A stretch of 64,000 nucleotides of DNA from Monarcha castaneiventris obscurior (lineage: Eukaryota; Chordata; Aves; Passeriformes; Monarchidae): contig JAMPIT010000258.1 in assembly GCA_026261815.1 (NCBI GenBank), positions 10,283,501 through 10,347,500 on the forward strand. The letters run 5' to 3'. Shown here piece by piece: positions 1 to 14,000 of the stretch. The notes beneath the pieces were generated by a model that saw nothing but the letters and a program-made list of their open reading frames with translations, made no database searches and was not told the DNA's origin. A program made the translations under genes and the position numbers. Within the stretch, counting starts at the first letter, position 1. Every line of letters starts with the position of its first letter.

Positions 1-3000
1 TTTATTTAATGTTCAAGGCATTCCGCCAACAAAACGTTGCTAATTCACACTAATGACTAGGAGACCTACTGCAAATTAATTGCTAATTGGCCAAATTCAT
101 TAAATGAACAAACAGAATAAGAAATAACTGAAGATACAGCCTCCCCAAACAGACTCGGTTCATTTATTTTTCTGTGCCATTCAGTTTTCATGATTTATGC
201 TAATACTTTTAAGCATAGTTGTAAATGTATTTGAATCTATTTTAGTAGAGTAATGAAGTCTAAATAATAGCAGAGCTTGCAACACAGTCCTGTTATGTCT
301 CGCAGCATCACCACCTAGCAGGTAGAGACTATCATGGGGACCTGCAGTAGGAATGGAAGAGGTCTGCAGGATCTACAGATTCAGACAGGGACCTTGACTG
401 TATCTGTGTGGTCATCTTAAATGTCCTGTTTTCAATTCACCACTTTCTTCATAAATGCTCCCAACTCCCCACTCCTGCCCCAAAAAATCCTCTTTTGTGC
501 TGAAAACTCTTTTTTTGTTCTATCACCAAAACACAAGGTTTTTAAAATTAATCAGTGGTGATTTGAATATTTCACATGTACCCTCCATGATGCTGCACTT
601 CATTCAATTTTAAGGTAAACTTCTCCTTAAAATCAGCCTTCCCCAACCCTAAACAATGTAACTGTCCTAAAAACATTAATCCTAAAATCTCCACACATCT
701 GACCTGTGTCTGTACAGCTGTAAACTGTAGTTTTATGCATCAGCACCAGTATTGTTCAGCATCATAATACAGCTCACTGGCATTGAAAACCACCTTCTTT
801 GTGGATTTTAGCAGCAAGAAAACTTTGTCATTAGGCACTTTCTTCATGGATATCTTCAGCATACTGAATGGTTTAGTGGATTTCCAGGAAGGAGTGCTAA
901 AGTTTCAGATGAATAATGTTTTTTGCATTTTCTGCCTGAAGGTCAAACATTCCTGGGCTGCATGGCTCTACTCTGCAGGAGCAGGGAGCCTCCACTCCTG
1001 TACAGTTTTAAGACTCAAGGAAGGAAAGAAACATATTAAGTACTTTAGTCTTAGAGCTCTGGAATTTGAAAAACCTCAACTGAGAAGTTCAGTTTCAGAT
1101 ATGAACCTGCACATTTCTGAAATTCTGAAGTGCTTCACTGCATGGAACTGAAGTGCTACAGTGGAAGGTGGATGGGCAAGTGCAATGGATATATGCAAAA
1201 ACTAGGAAAGTGTGAAAATGCCCAGGGTATTCTCTGTCTCTATGAACATATATGCTTCCCTCTGCCCCAGCTTACAGCTAGAGACTCTGTGTTTTCTGCC
1301 TGTGCCTGCTGATCTGCCACATTAAGATTTTGCACAGGTGAAAATAAGGAGTAATACCACTGTGCAATCTCTCCTATGCTATGTAAGACATTAAACACAC
1401 AGCCATCTCTCTGGAGTGGCACATGACCATCAACTTGTTCCAGCAGTGAGGCTTAATGCTAAATAAACCAATCTTTTAAAAAGAAAACATTGCTACAGTA
1501 ACCTATGTAAATGATTATTTAAGGGATTTTTGGACTATGGTTAGACATACCTCACAAATTCCCAAATCAGTTGTGCAAAACTATAAATTCTGTATTTGCA
1601 TTCTCCTAGTAAATTAAACCAGTTTTACAGGAATCTACCTAGTGAAGGCTTTGTCAAGATGAGGGAGGCCAACAGATACCAGAGAAGCCCAGCACACTTA
1701 GGCATATGGCAAAGAAGCAACTCACTGATCCTATAAACATTAATGCCTCATTATTCACCTGTAGCACTGGTTCAAGGGGTAAAGCTAAAAGATTTCCTGA
1801 AGGAACCAAAGTCCTGAAGCATCAACGTCTCAGCGTGAAGGGTTTTCAGCAGCGCAGGCAAAAGGGTCTTCAAGGTTTTTATACTCTCCCACCCTTTCTG
1901 CCCTAGAAAGGGGGTACAGACTGTGTTGTCACAGCACAAGTGGCCCTTTAGGCCCTTTAAACTAGGGCTACTTGGAACCCACACAATGATGACTGAGAAC
2001 CTGGAAAGCACTGGCTTTCTCCCCATTTGAGACACAGGTTGTGACAAGAAACAAGGCACCTGAGAAGACAAGAGGAATTCACACCTTGCCAGGACTGCCT
2101 GCCATTTACAAAATGGACATCCTCTGGCAAGCGAAGTATTATCTGCCACTTACCAGTCCTGAGATTCCTTGTCCTTAAACACCTTTTGCTTTAAAAATAG
2201 TGCAAGCCTATAAAACAAATGCAAAAGGACTACAGAAAGAGTTTGTGTAGGAAAAAATAAGAAAATACATGGTGCAAAAGAAAGAACTGCATAGGACATT
2301 TTACCGGGGGGTATTTTATGCTAAAAGCACAGTACCAGAATGACACTACAGTAGTTTGCTTTAAGCAGATCTGCAGATTCCCAGACAGTCCTACCCCTGC
2401 CTCTCACTCCAGGCATGGAGACCAAGAAGAGGCCTGTAGAGGTGGCTGCAGAAAATGGAAATGGCTGCATCCTCTGAGTTGCATCTGACAGAAACAAATC
2501 AGGAGCACAGAAATGTGTGCTGTGATTGCAGGGAGGGCCCTAAAACAGGCCACAGGAGGGGGAATTCTGAGGACACTACCATAGTACAAGAACGTTATGC
2601 AAACTTCCAGATCAGACACAGGAAAGTGTAGCAACACATGCATGTCTTGAACTGATGCTGCTTTTCTCTTAAATAATTTAACTGAATCTCCACTTCCAGA
2701 AATACAAACAACCACAGTGACTAATTACAGTCCGATCATTATATTGGTTACACTAATGAAAGAAAAAAGTGATATATATGGAGCTCTGCACAAGTTACAC
2801 ACAATAAAACTGGCTGATGAATGACACCTGAAACTGGGTCACTATGGGCACACAAAGATAGTAAAAGCTTCTCAAATCCAGGACTGACAAAGGTCCCTGA
2901 GGCCTCATACTGTATGGACACTGTTTGGTACTGGATGATTCAACAGAAGCAGCAACACAGAGTGTCCTTTCCAGAACTGCAACTTATTTTAAAGATCCTA

Positions 3001-6000
3001 TACCCAGAGCGAACCCATTCCTGTACCCAGAGTGCTCTCCTTATACCCAAGAACCTACTACGGCTTGGGTCCAGCTGCTGTCCCACACCAATGACCACAA
3101 AAAAAAGGTGATGGATGCATTTTCTTTCAGCAATTTAACATTAAGTGCCTTTTGGTTTGGCTAAGAACAAGAATGGAGGAAGAGACGTGTTGGATTCACC
3201 TTCTCTAGTTCATTCAAGATTTTGTATCCTTTGCAGTTCTCTTTAAAAATAAATACACCAATATTTTCATCTTATTTCATTCTCTACAGACAGGAGTTTG
3301 ATTAGGAAATGCACCAGCACTCTCTTGGCCCTAATTAAAGGGCATGTAATACAACAAATAGATGGCAATGCCACAACATGAATTCGATCCAGCCTGCATC
3401 ATTTCTTCATAACTTTTATTCACAGAAATGAGACAATTACTTCCTTCTACACCTCTGTCAGACTCCCCGTGGAAATTACTCCCAGCCACTCTCTTGTAGA
3501 GTGCAAAACATACAACTTCACTAATGAAAAATTGCTAGCAGAAGCAACAAGCACATCTCAGCTAATTAATCCATGGGATGTTCAGACCTGGAAATATAAA
3601 CTTTCCCACCTAATAAGGGTGTGCTGATCTCCCTGAGATTGATGTCAGAACGCCTTGGAGTGCAATCAATACAAAACAAATAAATAATTAATTGCTTCAA
3701 GTAATTAAATTTATCAAATCCAAATAAAAATAACTGGTATTTTATGGAACTGCTTCCAAAAGCTGAACCTCTGAAGGGACAGTATTGATCACAGGAGGAC
3801 AGACAGATGTTTCACATGTTCACTGCCAATGAGGTCTGGGTTTGCATTAATGATAGGGAAGGAACAGAGCCAGCAGCCTCTGATGCAGAGTAAACAGCCA
3901 GCACGCTTGGCCATTTAATTATTGGTCAGATCACATACAGAGGATAAACATGTCTAAACACATACATACAACCTCATCTTCCTCTAGAAATACCATTCAC
4001 CTTGGACTTGCAGTAAGCACTTAGTTCTCACTCCAAGAAAAAAAAAAAAACGGAAGAACTCACACATGCTTTCCCCACACAACCACAGTAAATTCTTACT
4101 CATAAATCAGTGCTAAAAAAGTGTGCAGAAGGCTACTAAATATTTAAAAGCTGGTGAACGTGAATATTTGAATCAATGGGTACTAAAGCTCTACTTGTAA
4201 TTTTCTTTCCTTTACTTCTTTCTTAATTTGTTCAACTGGCAAATTGTCTACAAGATCCCAGTAAAGCAGATGGAGTCAGGCTGCCGCTGGAAGCCTTTTC
4301 TGAGGGGAGGAGGCAGCTTTGAATGACTAAGCTGGAGCATCCCTCAGTCCTTTCTGCAGACTGAAAACTCTACAAACTCTTTTTCATCACAGAGTTTTGT
4401 TTTGTTTCCAGATGAGACACCACTCAATCAATTCCCTTCCAGTTCCTTTGCTTCCAAACCCATGACAACAGAGCAAGGACATGGACATACACCTCAACAT
4501 GCAGGAGTAGGTACAAACATCCACCCTTTTCCATGCCTCACCTTCCTTCTTAAAAGCACTGCTCCAACAATTCAACAGCATTACTGAAATCCTAAGTTAA
4601 AATTCACAGGCAGGGCTGAGAGAGAAGAACAACTTACAACACACTGCAGAGATGTTAAGTATGCCTAAGTCAAGTGCTCTGAACACAATAAAGTCAAAGA
4701 CAAAGGTTAAACTTAAAGCTGAACATAACATGGTACAGAAACACTGTGGTGAAATCAAAACAAACTCAGTTCTGCCCTACTGAAGCAACATCATGCCCGG
4801 ATCACAAACATGTGGTTACTGTTGGTTTGTCTGGATCCTGGAAAAGATTCAAGTTCAACAGCTCCCATTTTCCTTTCCTTCAGGCAGATCCACAGCAAAG
4901 CATTCCCTTCCCCACAGCTCCCTGCTTTCCCTTTAGTCTTTTCTTCACCTTTCCCTGTTCAAATTCCCTACCCATCTCTCTTTTCCTCTGGCTCTCTGGC
5001 TGTCTGACCTCCCAGCTGAGCAGACCTGGTATAAGAGGAAGTTTTCCAGAAGTAATGCTTTGGATTAATAACACACTTCTGATGTTATTTTCATAACACT
5101 ATTTTACTAACAGAAAAGGCAAAGGTCTAACATTCTTTTCAAGAAACTCTTGGAAGGCTCACCCCTTTCCAAACATCTGCTACTGCCTCCTGTTCCCAGT
5201 GGCACCAGGGCAATACACTGCCTTGAATTAAGAGGAAGCTTTTCATAATGCCCAGCTTCCCACTGCCTTAGAGAAACTTGCAGTCTGTGCTGTCAGGAGG
5301 CAGAGGGAAATCCCACGCAGAGCAAGGGCACAGGGGCTGTGGCCTTCTTTGCCTGTGGCCACAGTCCCATGGAGAACAATGGGAGACTGAAGGCAGTCTG
5401 ATAGAAGGCAGCTTGTGGAACTCACTGCAGAAGATTACTCTTCAGCGTCTGCTGAAGGAGAAACTTTCGGTTATGAAGAATAATGGCTGTAAGTGACCAT
5501 TAATCCTCACAGGGAAAAAAAAAAAACAGTCTTCAAATTCAGCCTGTCCATAAGATCGTGTAAGCTTTAACGACAGGGGGAATTTGAAGAGCCATGGCTA
5601 TTGTCATAAAAGCTACTGGGAACAAATTAAGTTGAATACGGATTCCTAACTTTTTCTTCAAGGACTCATTTCTATAAATTAATTTCAACTCAGATTTCAG
5701 ACTAATTGTAAATCCTCAGGGAAAAAAAAAATCTCTAATCAAAGAGTAAGTGCTATTATCCTGGGGATGATATGGTACATTTTTCACACATGACAGAGGT
5801 TGAGCCCCGATCTCAGCGCAAAATCCAACTTCACCTAACCACGAAAGCGTAAAGCACAGTAGCAAAGTATAAAATAAAGGAGGACAATAGAAGCCTTTAG
5901 GTGAGGAACTCTTTAGGTCTTCAGGCAAAAGAACTTACTGCAGGACAGCATAAGCTTTTAGATATCATTTTTCAATGTGCTAAGGGCATAACATCTTATG

Positions 6001-7941
6001 TTGGATGTTGCCAGAGTATGAATTTCCAGCACTTCGTTCAAATTCCTCACTTAGTCCTAGTCAGCCTCCACCCTGATCAATTCCACATCACTGGAGTTCA
6101 GAGGGTTTGCCATATAAATCCCACAAGTAAAATAATTTGGATTAGCATGGACTGTCAACTCCATAACATTTGGCACTTCAGCACCTCTTACCAGTTCAAA
6201 AGGCCTGTACTGACCCCATGTAATTAATTCTCCCCATCATGCATCTGTGAAGCAAGTGAGTCTAACAGATCCTGTTTTAAAAACAGGGAGGGCTTGGAAA
6301 AGGAAGCCAGGTGACTGGCTAAAAGCCACAAATTAATTCATTTTTCTGGGTTAGAGGTAGGTTTCACATTTCCAAACAGTCAAGTGTTGTTTTTTTTCAC
6401 CTAGATCAGTGATGTACCATCTTTCTTAATTCACAAACCACTGGTAATTCTAAGAACAGCATATATCTCCTTAAAAATTTCAAGCAGAGCATAGAAAGTT
6501 GCTCTAGGTCATTCCAGGAGCTTGGATACTGCAGACTAAAAGTTGCTGAATCAGACTGCCATGCCTCAGCTTAGCACTGCATCTTGTGAGCATTAAAGGG
6601 AACAGATAAAAGCATGTAGCACCCATTTTCATGAAAGCTGGGATTTGAATTGCCTGTTTGGTGCACAAAAAGGCTGCTGGCTTTGCCAGATGGTTCCATC
6701 ACTGATAAGTTATTGCTCAGCTTCTCTTCCAGAGGGGGTAAAAAAAATAGAAAAGATCAACCATTACTTATTAGTTTTCAAAAACCAAATCAATCTCCAT
6801 AAATTACTCTATTTATCTTAGTGCTGGAGAACACATCTGCCACGTCTCAATAAATCTCAACACATGCACTGCAGCCTTGCTTGTCTCTGGACTGTGATTT
6901 CCTCAAGGCTGCTGCACCTCACTCAAACAGGTATCCTGCAGATGGTGCCACCAGTACACTGAAGGGGCCCCTGAGCAGTGACCTTGCTGAGGCATCCCAC
7001 CTCTTACACACACATGCACCTGTACATTGAAGCAGCATTATCCCAAACACACTTCTATTAACAGCCAGCAAGATCTGAAATCATTCTGATATCAAAATAA
7101 CATTCCATAAAAACAGTCTTAATTTTAAATCTACTATGCCAAGTGAGAGTGCCAGGCAAGGAACATACTTATCCAACTTTGCTATAATAAAGCAACTAAA
7201 AATCTCTTCTTTTTTTTCGGCTAGGAAAAAAGCAAAAAGCACTTGTATGGGCACACAGGATTTTCCTATCAAAACTCCTCTGAAAACATTCAGTTGGCCA
7301 AGCAGGTTTAAGTTATTCAATATCCCAAAACCTGTGGCTAAGAGGCAGGTGTCAAGTCTTGCTGATATAAGAAAGCAATACAAAAACAGGAAGAAAGTTC
7401 TCTACTCAGGAATCTTTCTGCAATAGAAAGAACACAGGGGCTTCTCCAAAAAATATTTTCTAAGATAATGTAAATAGAAAAGCTAAAAATTGTATGTGTT
7501 TATGTGTCTCTGTTTTTTTCAAGACACATTCAGTTCTTAAAGATCATCTTACAGATGATCCCTAAGGTCCTTTCCAGCCCAAGCCACTCCAAAAGCACCT
7601 CTCAGCTATTAACACACATGCTCCATGGGGCTCATTAGTTCTGGCTGTGAGCTCTGTTTGGACTAGACAGCTCCATTTGGTTCTGTCACAGGTGTCTAAC
7701 AGCAGAGCAGGCACCCCAGTGACAAACACCAGCAAGTTCAGGTGCCTCTGCAAGGCAGTGAGTTGGCTTTTACAGAGCCAGCATTCCACGTTTCTGAGTC
7801 TCCACATTTATGGAATTCCTTTCTTATTTTAGAGGCAAGAACTTGACTTTCTTTAGCTATAAAAGGAGAAGAGGCGAGGAGAGAGACAGGCAAAGTGAAA
7901 GACATTAACAGAGATCCCAGGGGACCAGGACAAGAGCCTAC
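1..7941. other. AT-rich non-coding sequence: DMAP1 intron 7 and possibly beyond
   Basis: The stretch starts at the exon 7 donor and runs to the window edge. I searched on the minus strand for the expected DMAP1 C-terminal motifs (GQKKIKALEQ, MFNELRSDL, YELKQA, LQMLRHR) and for ERI3, the convergent neighbour in mammals, and found neither. Open frames are short and show no protein-like pattern. Homopolymer A/T runs are common. A degraded CR1 tail is annotated near 7.55 kb. A weak MIR-like match may lie at about 6280-6350. Confidence 0.6.
7545..7595 (+). mobile_element. CR1 LINE, degraded 3'-end fragment
   Basis: The phrase ATGATCCCTAAGGTCCTTTC followed by CAGCCCAAGCCACTCC is the mutated form of the CR1 3' tail (aggtcccttccaacccaaaccattc). 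The terminal ATTCTATG octamers have been lost. Plus orientation. Confidence 0.6.
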
Positions 7942-8013
7942 CCTCTGGCTCCGCAGCGTGACACCTGCAGATTTGAAGTCAGGAAACTTGATGCCAGCAG
8001 TCTCAGGAACAGC
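7942..8013 (-). CDS. DMAP1: DMAP1 coding exon 7 (residues 302-325)
   Basis: The acceptor is CTCTTTCAG and the donor after AGC CAG AGG is GTAGGC. The exon encodes AVPETAGIKFPDFKSAGVTL and RSQR, identical in design to the mammalian protein just before the MKLPSS segment that opens the C-terminal domain. Without splicing, the frame reads on for about 68 codons to a stop near 7738; that extension resembles no DMAP1 sequence and is treated as intron. Confidence 0.93.
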
Positions 8014-11000
8014 CTGAAAGAGATCGAAACAGGATGTGTTGATGGAGGAAACACAAGAAAGGCAAGATTTCATACAGAGACTATCTAAAGGGGAAACACT
8101 GTTTCCTATGACAGAAAACCACCTGCCATGGCCACATGTCAGAGCTGAGGCAAGAGGAAAATCCCAGGCAATGGGATTCAGTGGGAAAATCCCAAGAAAT
8201 TCATTGAGAAGACTACTCCAGTTCAAGGTGTTGCTGGAAAGCTCAAACATTTTTGGTCAGTTAGTTTAAATGCACTGCTCTGCACAGAAACTTACATCCA
8301 CCCACACAGAAACCCTGATCCTAAATGGTATTCAAACATATTTGCACAGTATCATCCTTATCCAGCTTAGACCCATTTCACTGATCAAAACAGTCCAGGA
8401 CTTCCCTAAATCTTGGCTTTTGACTTCAAACTCTCTAAGGAATGAGCTGAGAAACCTCTGATCTGTACAGACATGAGCCCACTAATGAGGATGCAAGGAC
8501 TGCCCCCTCCCAGGGAGGCCTGCTGTTCATACATGTTTTGCCATTTGTCCACTCATTAGACAGTTTTCTTTCTTACTTCGTATTTTAAGCACAGCATAAA
8601 AATGCAGCGAACTTCCAATGCTTCTGCTGCTAACAGTAGAGCACACAGTTGCATTTCAACAAAATGGAAAAAAATAAATGCAATCCCTTATAAATCTGTG
8701 CTGATGAGCAAAGCAAAAGGTGAGCAGACTTTTAAACTATTAAACCAGGCTATCTGTGCACTGAATTGTTTGGGTTTCCCTGAATGGGTCAGCAATACTT
8801 ATGATTCAAGCTAAGAATAGCCACAACCTCTGGAAAAACACATGCACAATCATGTTTTCCAAAACTAAGTCACCTCAGATCTCCCCATTTCTTTGGAGAC
8901 TGCGTTTGCCTTGCTGCTCCCACATTTCTCTGCAGAGAGCCTCTAGAGCCTGCTCTTTGTTTGTTCCAGACAGGGCTGAGACAGCCAGGGCTGCCCCAAG
9001 ATCACAAGAGATGCTGAAGGACAGTGACTCAGTTTCTCAAGTTCCCTGCCAGTGACTCTCACATCCCTACCAGCTATCTCTAGGTCTTAGTCTTGAGGTG
9101 GCATCCTGCAAACCACTCTGCATGGCTAGGCATGAAGATTATTTCAGTTATCTGTAGTCTGTCCAATAAATAGAGGAGCAAGGAAACGATTCCTAAACAC
9201 AACCATGAAGGAAACTACTCTAACTACCAACAGGGCTCATGAACTTGTAGAGATCACTTTGATCTTTGGTAGGATACAGCATCCCTGCTTGCAATATTAG
9301 AGACAAACAAGGCTGCAATCAAAAACCAATCCTCTCTGCTTCCTTTGAATGAAGGCTGGCTTCCAAACTCCCCAAACTCTGCCCCTCAGCCTGTTGCTGA
9401 ACACCCTGCCACAAGCAGTGTGGGGAAATCAGCATCATTGCCTGAGCCGAGCCAACTCTGACTTGCATTCGGCAATAAGCAATTAAATGGGTTCTTTTCC
9501 TCATGTGCCTGTACAGCCTGTACACGCTGTAAACGCTTCAACCTCAATTGACTCTTTGCTAAATGATTTTCCTTTGTTGAAATGATGCTGATGCAGCTCC
9601 CGATTCAAATTCTTAGTTAAAATGCATTTTTTTTCTTAACATTTCCCGGCTATAGTTGGTAATTGACTCCTAATGGACTCTGTCATGGTTGAAATGATGC
9701 TTGTGCAACAACAGAAACTGCTTCTCTGCCCGCCCTGGTGTGCCTATGCAATACATGCCTGCAGACAGGCCCCAGCCAACACTTAGGGGTGGACTCCCTC
9801 ATCTTGGCATCCTCAGCATCTTCCCAGCCCCATTCTCTGGCCCTCTTTTTTTCATTACCACCAATGACAAACTGCTGTCTTTACAGGGAGATATGCCAGC
9901 CATGGCTGAGCTTTCCCAGAACAACCCTTAAGGGAATTCAATGCACAGGGTGCCCAGTGATATTATACTCATCACATTGCAGGGACACAGATGGGACACG
10001 ACACACCAAAAGAGTGTTCTGAGGAAGTGGTGGCCATTAGGCACACTTCAAGCAATAACTGTCTAGAATTCACTGCTTCTCCCCACTCTCCATAAAGAAT
10101 CTTTTGGAGAAAAAGGGCACAAGTGCTCTTTGTTCACAAGGTGGAGGGACAGGAATTCCCAGAGACTCACTGGAAACATCTGAGATTTTTTTAACAGCCC
10201 TTTCCTACTGTAGGTGCTGAATTTAGATCAGTCCATGCTATCCTCCTCTTTCTAGAAAGAGAAACTGAGGTAGCATCAAATGTCAACTGAAACCTGTGTT
10301 CTGGGCTCCTTAGACTTTAGCTCAGCTCATGGAGAAATAGCAATGGCTCCCAGAATACAAGTCCCACAGCAGGGCTGCCTCTGATCACAACTGAGGATCA
10401 GGAGAGGAGCATGTACTGAGCTTGAGGAGATGCTGCTGAGATCCAGGAGCTGGGGAGGAAAGGAAAACTTGGACTAGAAAAAGAAGGCAGGTGAAAGACA
10501 ATGGGTTTGTGGGCCAACCCTACAGCAGTAACAGAATACACTCAGAAGAAGCAGGGAGACAGATGCTTCTCCTTGCCATGATGCAGGAATGGTTGGCATT
10601 ATTTCATCCCTTCTCTCAGGGAGGGAAAGAGAAACAGGACTTAAACCAGCATTTTTCAAATGGGGGAGAGACAGAGAGCACACCAGTGAACTCTGACAAT
10701 GGCTGCCTTACACCAATCTGCCTTCCAAAGATGTAACCAAAAAACATCTGCCAGAAGGCAGCCAGCAGTTTCTCCCCCACTACCCAAAAAGGGTCTGATC
10801 CCCATAGGACTGCTGCAGAAAACACGTTACCCAGCCAGAGAATAAACAAGGGAAAAATAAAATTTAAAAAAAAATAAAAAGAGAGAAATGTTTACAGGCT
10901 TCTCTGTCTCCTTCTTCTGCGGCAGCTTCTTCTTGGGAGCCTTGCGGTCAGCACGCCTCTGCTCAGTGGTGGTGTCAGCAGCTGTGATGAGCTTCTGCAG

Positions 11001-14000
11001 GTCTTGGGTTCTCTTTTCTCTCTCTTTCTTCCTGGTTTCAATTTTGCGGAGCTCCTGGATGAGGTATTCTTCTTCTGCCACCTGCAGACCAGAGCATGTC
11101 AGGGCAGTCAGAGAGCAGAGGAAGCCTGGCAAGGCAAGGGGGCCATCTACCGATAACAGCTCTGCCCTGGGCCAGCCTGGGAATGATTTCATGCTCCTTG
11201 CTTAACTTCTCAGATTTGTAGGGCACATTACACTCCATAACCTTACCCTGTACCCGTGGCAATGCCACTCTACAATCTGGCAGGTACTGTATCACAACAT
11301 TTATGATGCATCCTTCAACAATCCATAAATTAGTAATCCCATCTTCCGGAGTCCAAAAGCACAGAAGAAAGGTAAAAAAGCTCAAATAGGCTGCAGTTGC
11401 AAATACAGTGTTGTGAAAAGCTGGCTCCCCTCCCCAGATATAGCATACAGAACCCAGAGCAACTATGCCTAGTACTGACACCTGTCAATGGGGGAAGAAG
11501 CAGAGTAAGTCACATATGAACTTGTCCTTGGAGGGAACTAACTGAAAAGAATGCTTTCCCCCAGCCTATGGAGAACACAGCTTCTTAATCTCTAAACCCT
11601 AGAACCATTACATAGCCTCAAAGAGAAGAACTCAGCATGCAGATTTAGTCTTTGATGTTTTCTGGAAAGATTTTTACTCTCCAATAAATACTTCTCTCCC
11701 CATAAGACTCCGGTACTCCTAAGGACATTGATCAGAGAATTTGCTTCTATCAGAGGACTAACACAGTCAGTGTCATTAAGAAGGTCCTGGCAGTTACAGG
11801 AGACCATAACTCTGCTCAGGTAGCCCTTCCTCCTGTATAGTCAGATTTCTCAGTTAAGTGTCCTTTCAAACTGCTTAAAGGGACATTAACCCAACAACAA
11901 AAGCTGTACTCAGGTGTTGCTCTTTTCTTGTCCAGCCCTTCTTAACCTTTCCCACCCTCTGGGGTGTATCATACACCTACTGATTCAACTAATCAATCTT
12001 TTGGAGCAGTGATGCTCTCTTGCCCAAGTTACCTGCTCTGGTGTCCTATTGTAAAGCCTTTCCAGTTGCTCCTTCCTTCGTCTCTCATGGCCAGCATCAA
12101 AGACTGGGATTTTCAGGTCTGTGCCCGGAGCCGCACGAATGTTTGCCAGCTTGGCACAAATGTGGTAATACCGTTCCTTCAGGTCCTCCACTGACCTTTT
12201 CTGTGGAAGACATCACAGGAGGACAACATTATGGAAGAACCAAGTAAAACCTTGTGCAGTAGCCACCTAAGGACTACTGGCTGAAGGATGTCACATTAAG
12301 TACAAGACACAGTGCCTGGGAGGAAAGCCAGCAGGGATCCTTGCAGGTGCCAGGGGAATGACAAGGGAAGGAGGAGCTTCTCAGTGAGCTGTGTGAATTA
12401 ACTGTCATGGGTTCACAGCTACTGCTTTAAAAACACCCACCGAAGGATCCAACAATGCTGAGGGTTTAGAGACAATACAGCAGTGAAGCAGCCCCAGCAG
12501 TCAAGATAAAAAGATGCAAGGAGAGTTGAGAGGAGAAAGCCTGCAAGCAGGAAACTGCAACAAATATGCAGGTCTCCAAGTTGCTCCAGACAATGCTCAT
12601 TCAAGTCAAAACCAAGAAGGTATCAGCTGCAACAATTCACTGCCCACCATTTCATGAAGTCTGAGTCGTGTTCCATTAACCCAAGTACCAAAGATGTTTG
12701 GGCTGCTCAGATGAGCATACTCTTGCTATTTTACTTTGCTACAGGCTCTTCACGTGAGCATTTCAGAGGATAGCAAAAAGTTACAGCATTTGGAGCTGTT
12801 CCGAGAAGCCACAACATTCCCTCTGTCACCAGGAGGCATGGAACCAGTATAGGAGATCTGCAATCATGACACCAGGGTTGCATTTTCAGACCACTGATGG
12901 TCCTCATTTCACAGCAGAGATGATGGAAACCTGCACCATGTCAGACCACAAGTCAGGAGCAGTACCATGGAGAAGTCCCAACCCTCAGTGTTCATTGGCA
13001 GATCCTTCTCCAAGAGCCTAGACTGAAACCCAGAACATCTAGCCTGCTCAAATAAACAAACTCCCAGCTGCCTTATCTTCAAGGAACAACGAGCTGTTCT
13101 CCTGGCAGGTGCAAACCTTCTAACTTTCTAATAAAACACAACAGGGAATGAGAACAAGTCACAGTGGATTTAATTACAAACAAAGCAAGCAGCAATGCCT
13201 TGTGCTGGAAATTCAATATTCCTTGCTGCCAATAATTCATTATTTTCCCCTAATTAAGTTGATATAAAGGGTAATTTGGTCTTCCAAGTGCAGAAAGCCC
13301 TGCACATGCCATAGCAGCAGGTTGCTAGCAGCAACTTGACCCCAGGACTCACCTTGAACTGCTGGTGATCGTAGCGGTCGTGAATGACCACGAAGCGCAG
13401 ATCAAAGCGCCGAGCCAGGTCAAAGAGATGGTCTGTCTCAGCTTTGGTCCACGCGTCGTCGTGGAGATACATCTGGTACTCCTGCTCTGAGTAGACAGGA
13501 ACCTGCACTGTCTATGGGGAGAAGAGAAAACCATGGTAGCTCTCCTGCAGCACTGCCCTCCTCACTGCCAAGATACCTGAGCCAAGAAAGTGAGTACAGT
13601 ACTGACAGGAGGGGCCTGTCAGGACCCTGAGCAATGAGTCCTGGTAGGAAACATGATGAGCAGGCAGAGGACTTGATATGGAGCAATGTGTGATCCCAAA
13701 GCCATAACATGACATTCAGGAACTACCACCTAGGAGGCTGAAACCTATTTCAGGTGGCTGACACAGGCAGAGGTCAGCGACCCACATCCTGACTATGGGT
13801 TTCAAAATTATCAGGCTAACATGACAGTGAAACCAAGGTTCAGCCAGCCTCCCTGCATTCCTCCCATACAGCAAAACCAATACCTTGGCATAAACTGCTC
13901 TGACAGTTGATTCTTTACTTGGGTTGGGACATGCTCACTTGTACAGGAAGAACAGGAAAGGCAAGGAGCAGTAGTCCCCAGCCTTTAGCACACCTTCTGC

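Noticed and set aside
4200..4255. Coding-like minus-strand stretch (PVEQIKKEVKERKLQ)
   Set aside because: Tested as a missing DMAP1 exon; it matches no DMAP1 segment and has no proper splice borders.
7738..8250. Read-through of DMAP1 exon 7 as a longer exon
   Set aside because: The DMAP1 match stops exactly at a consensus donor, and both flanks lose similarity at consensus splice sites.
9781..9835. Possible DMAP1 LQMLRH exon (catcctcagcatcttcc)
   Set aside because: Lies upstream of exon 7 in gene order and does not translate to DMAP1 in any frame.
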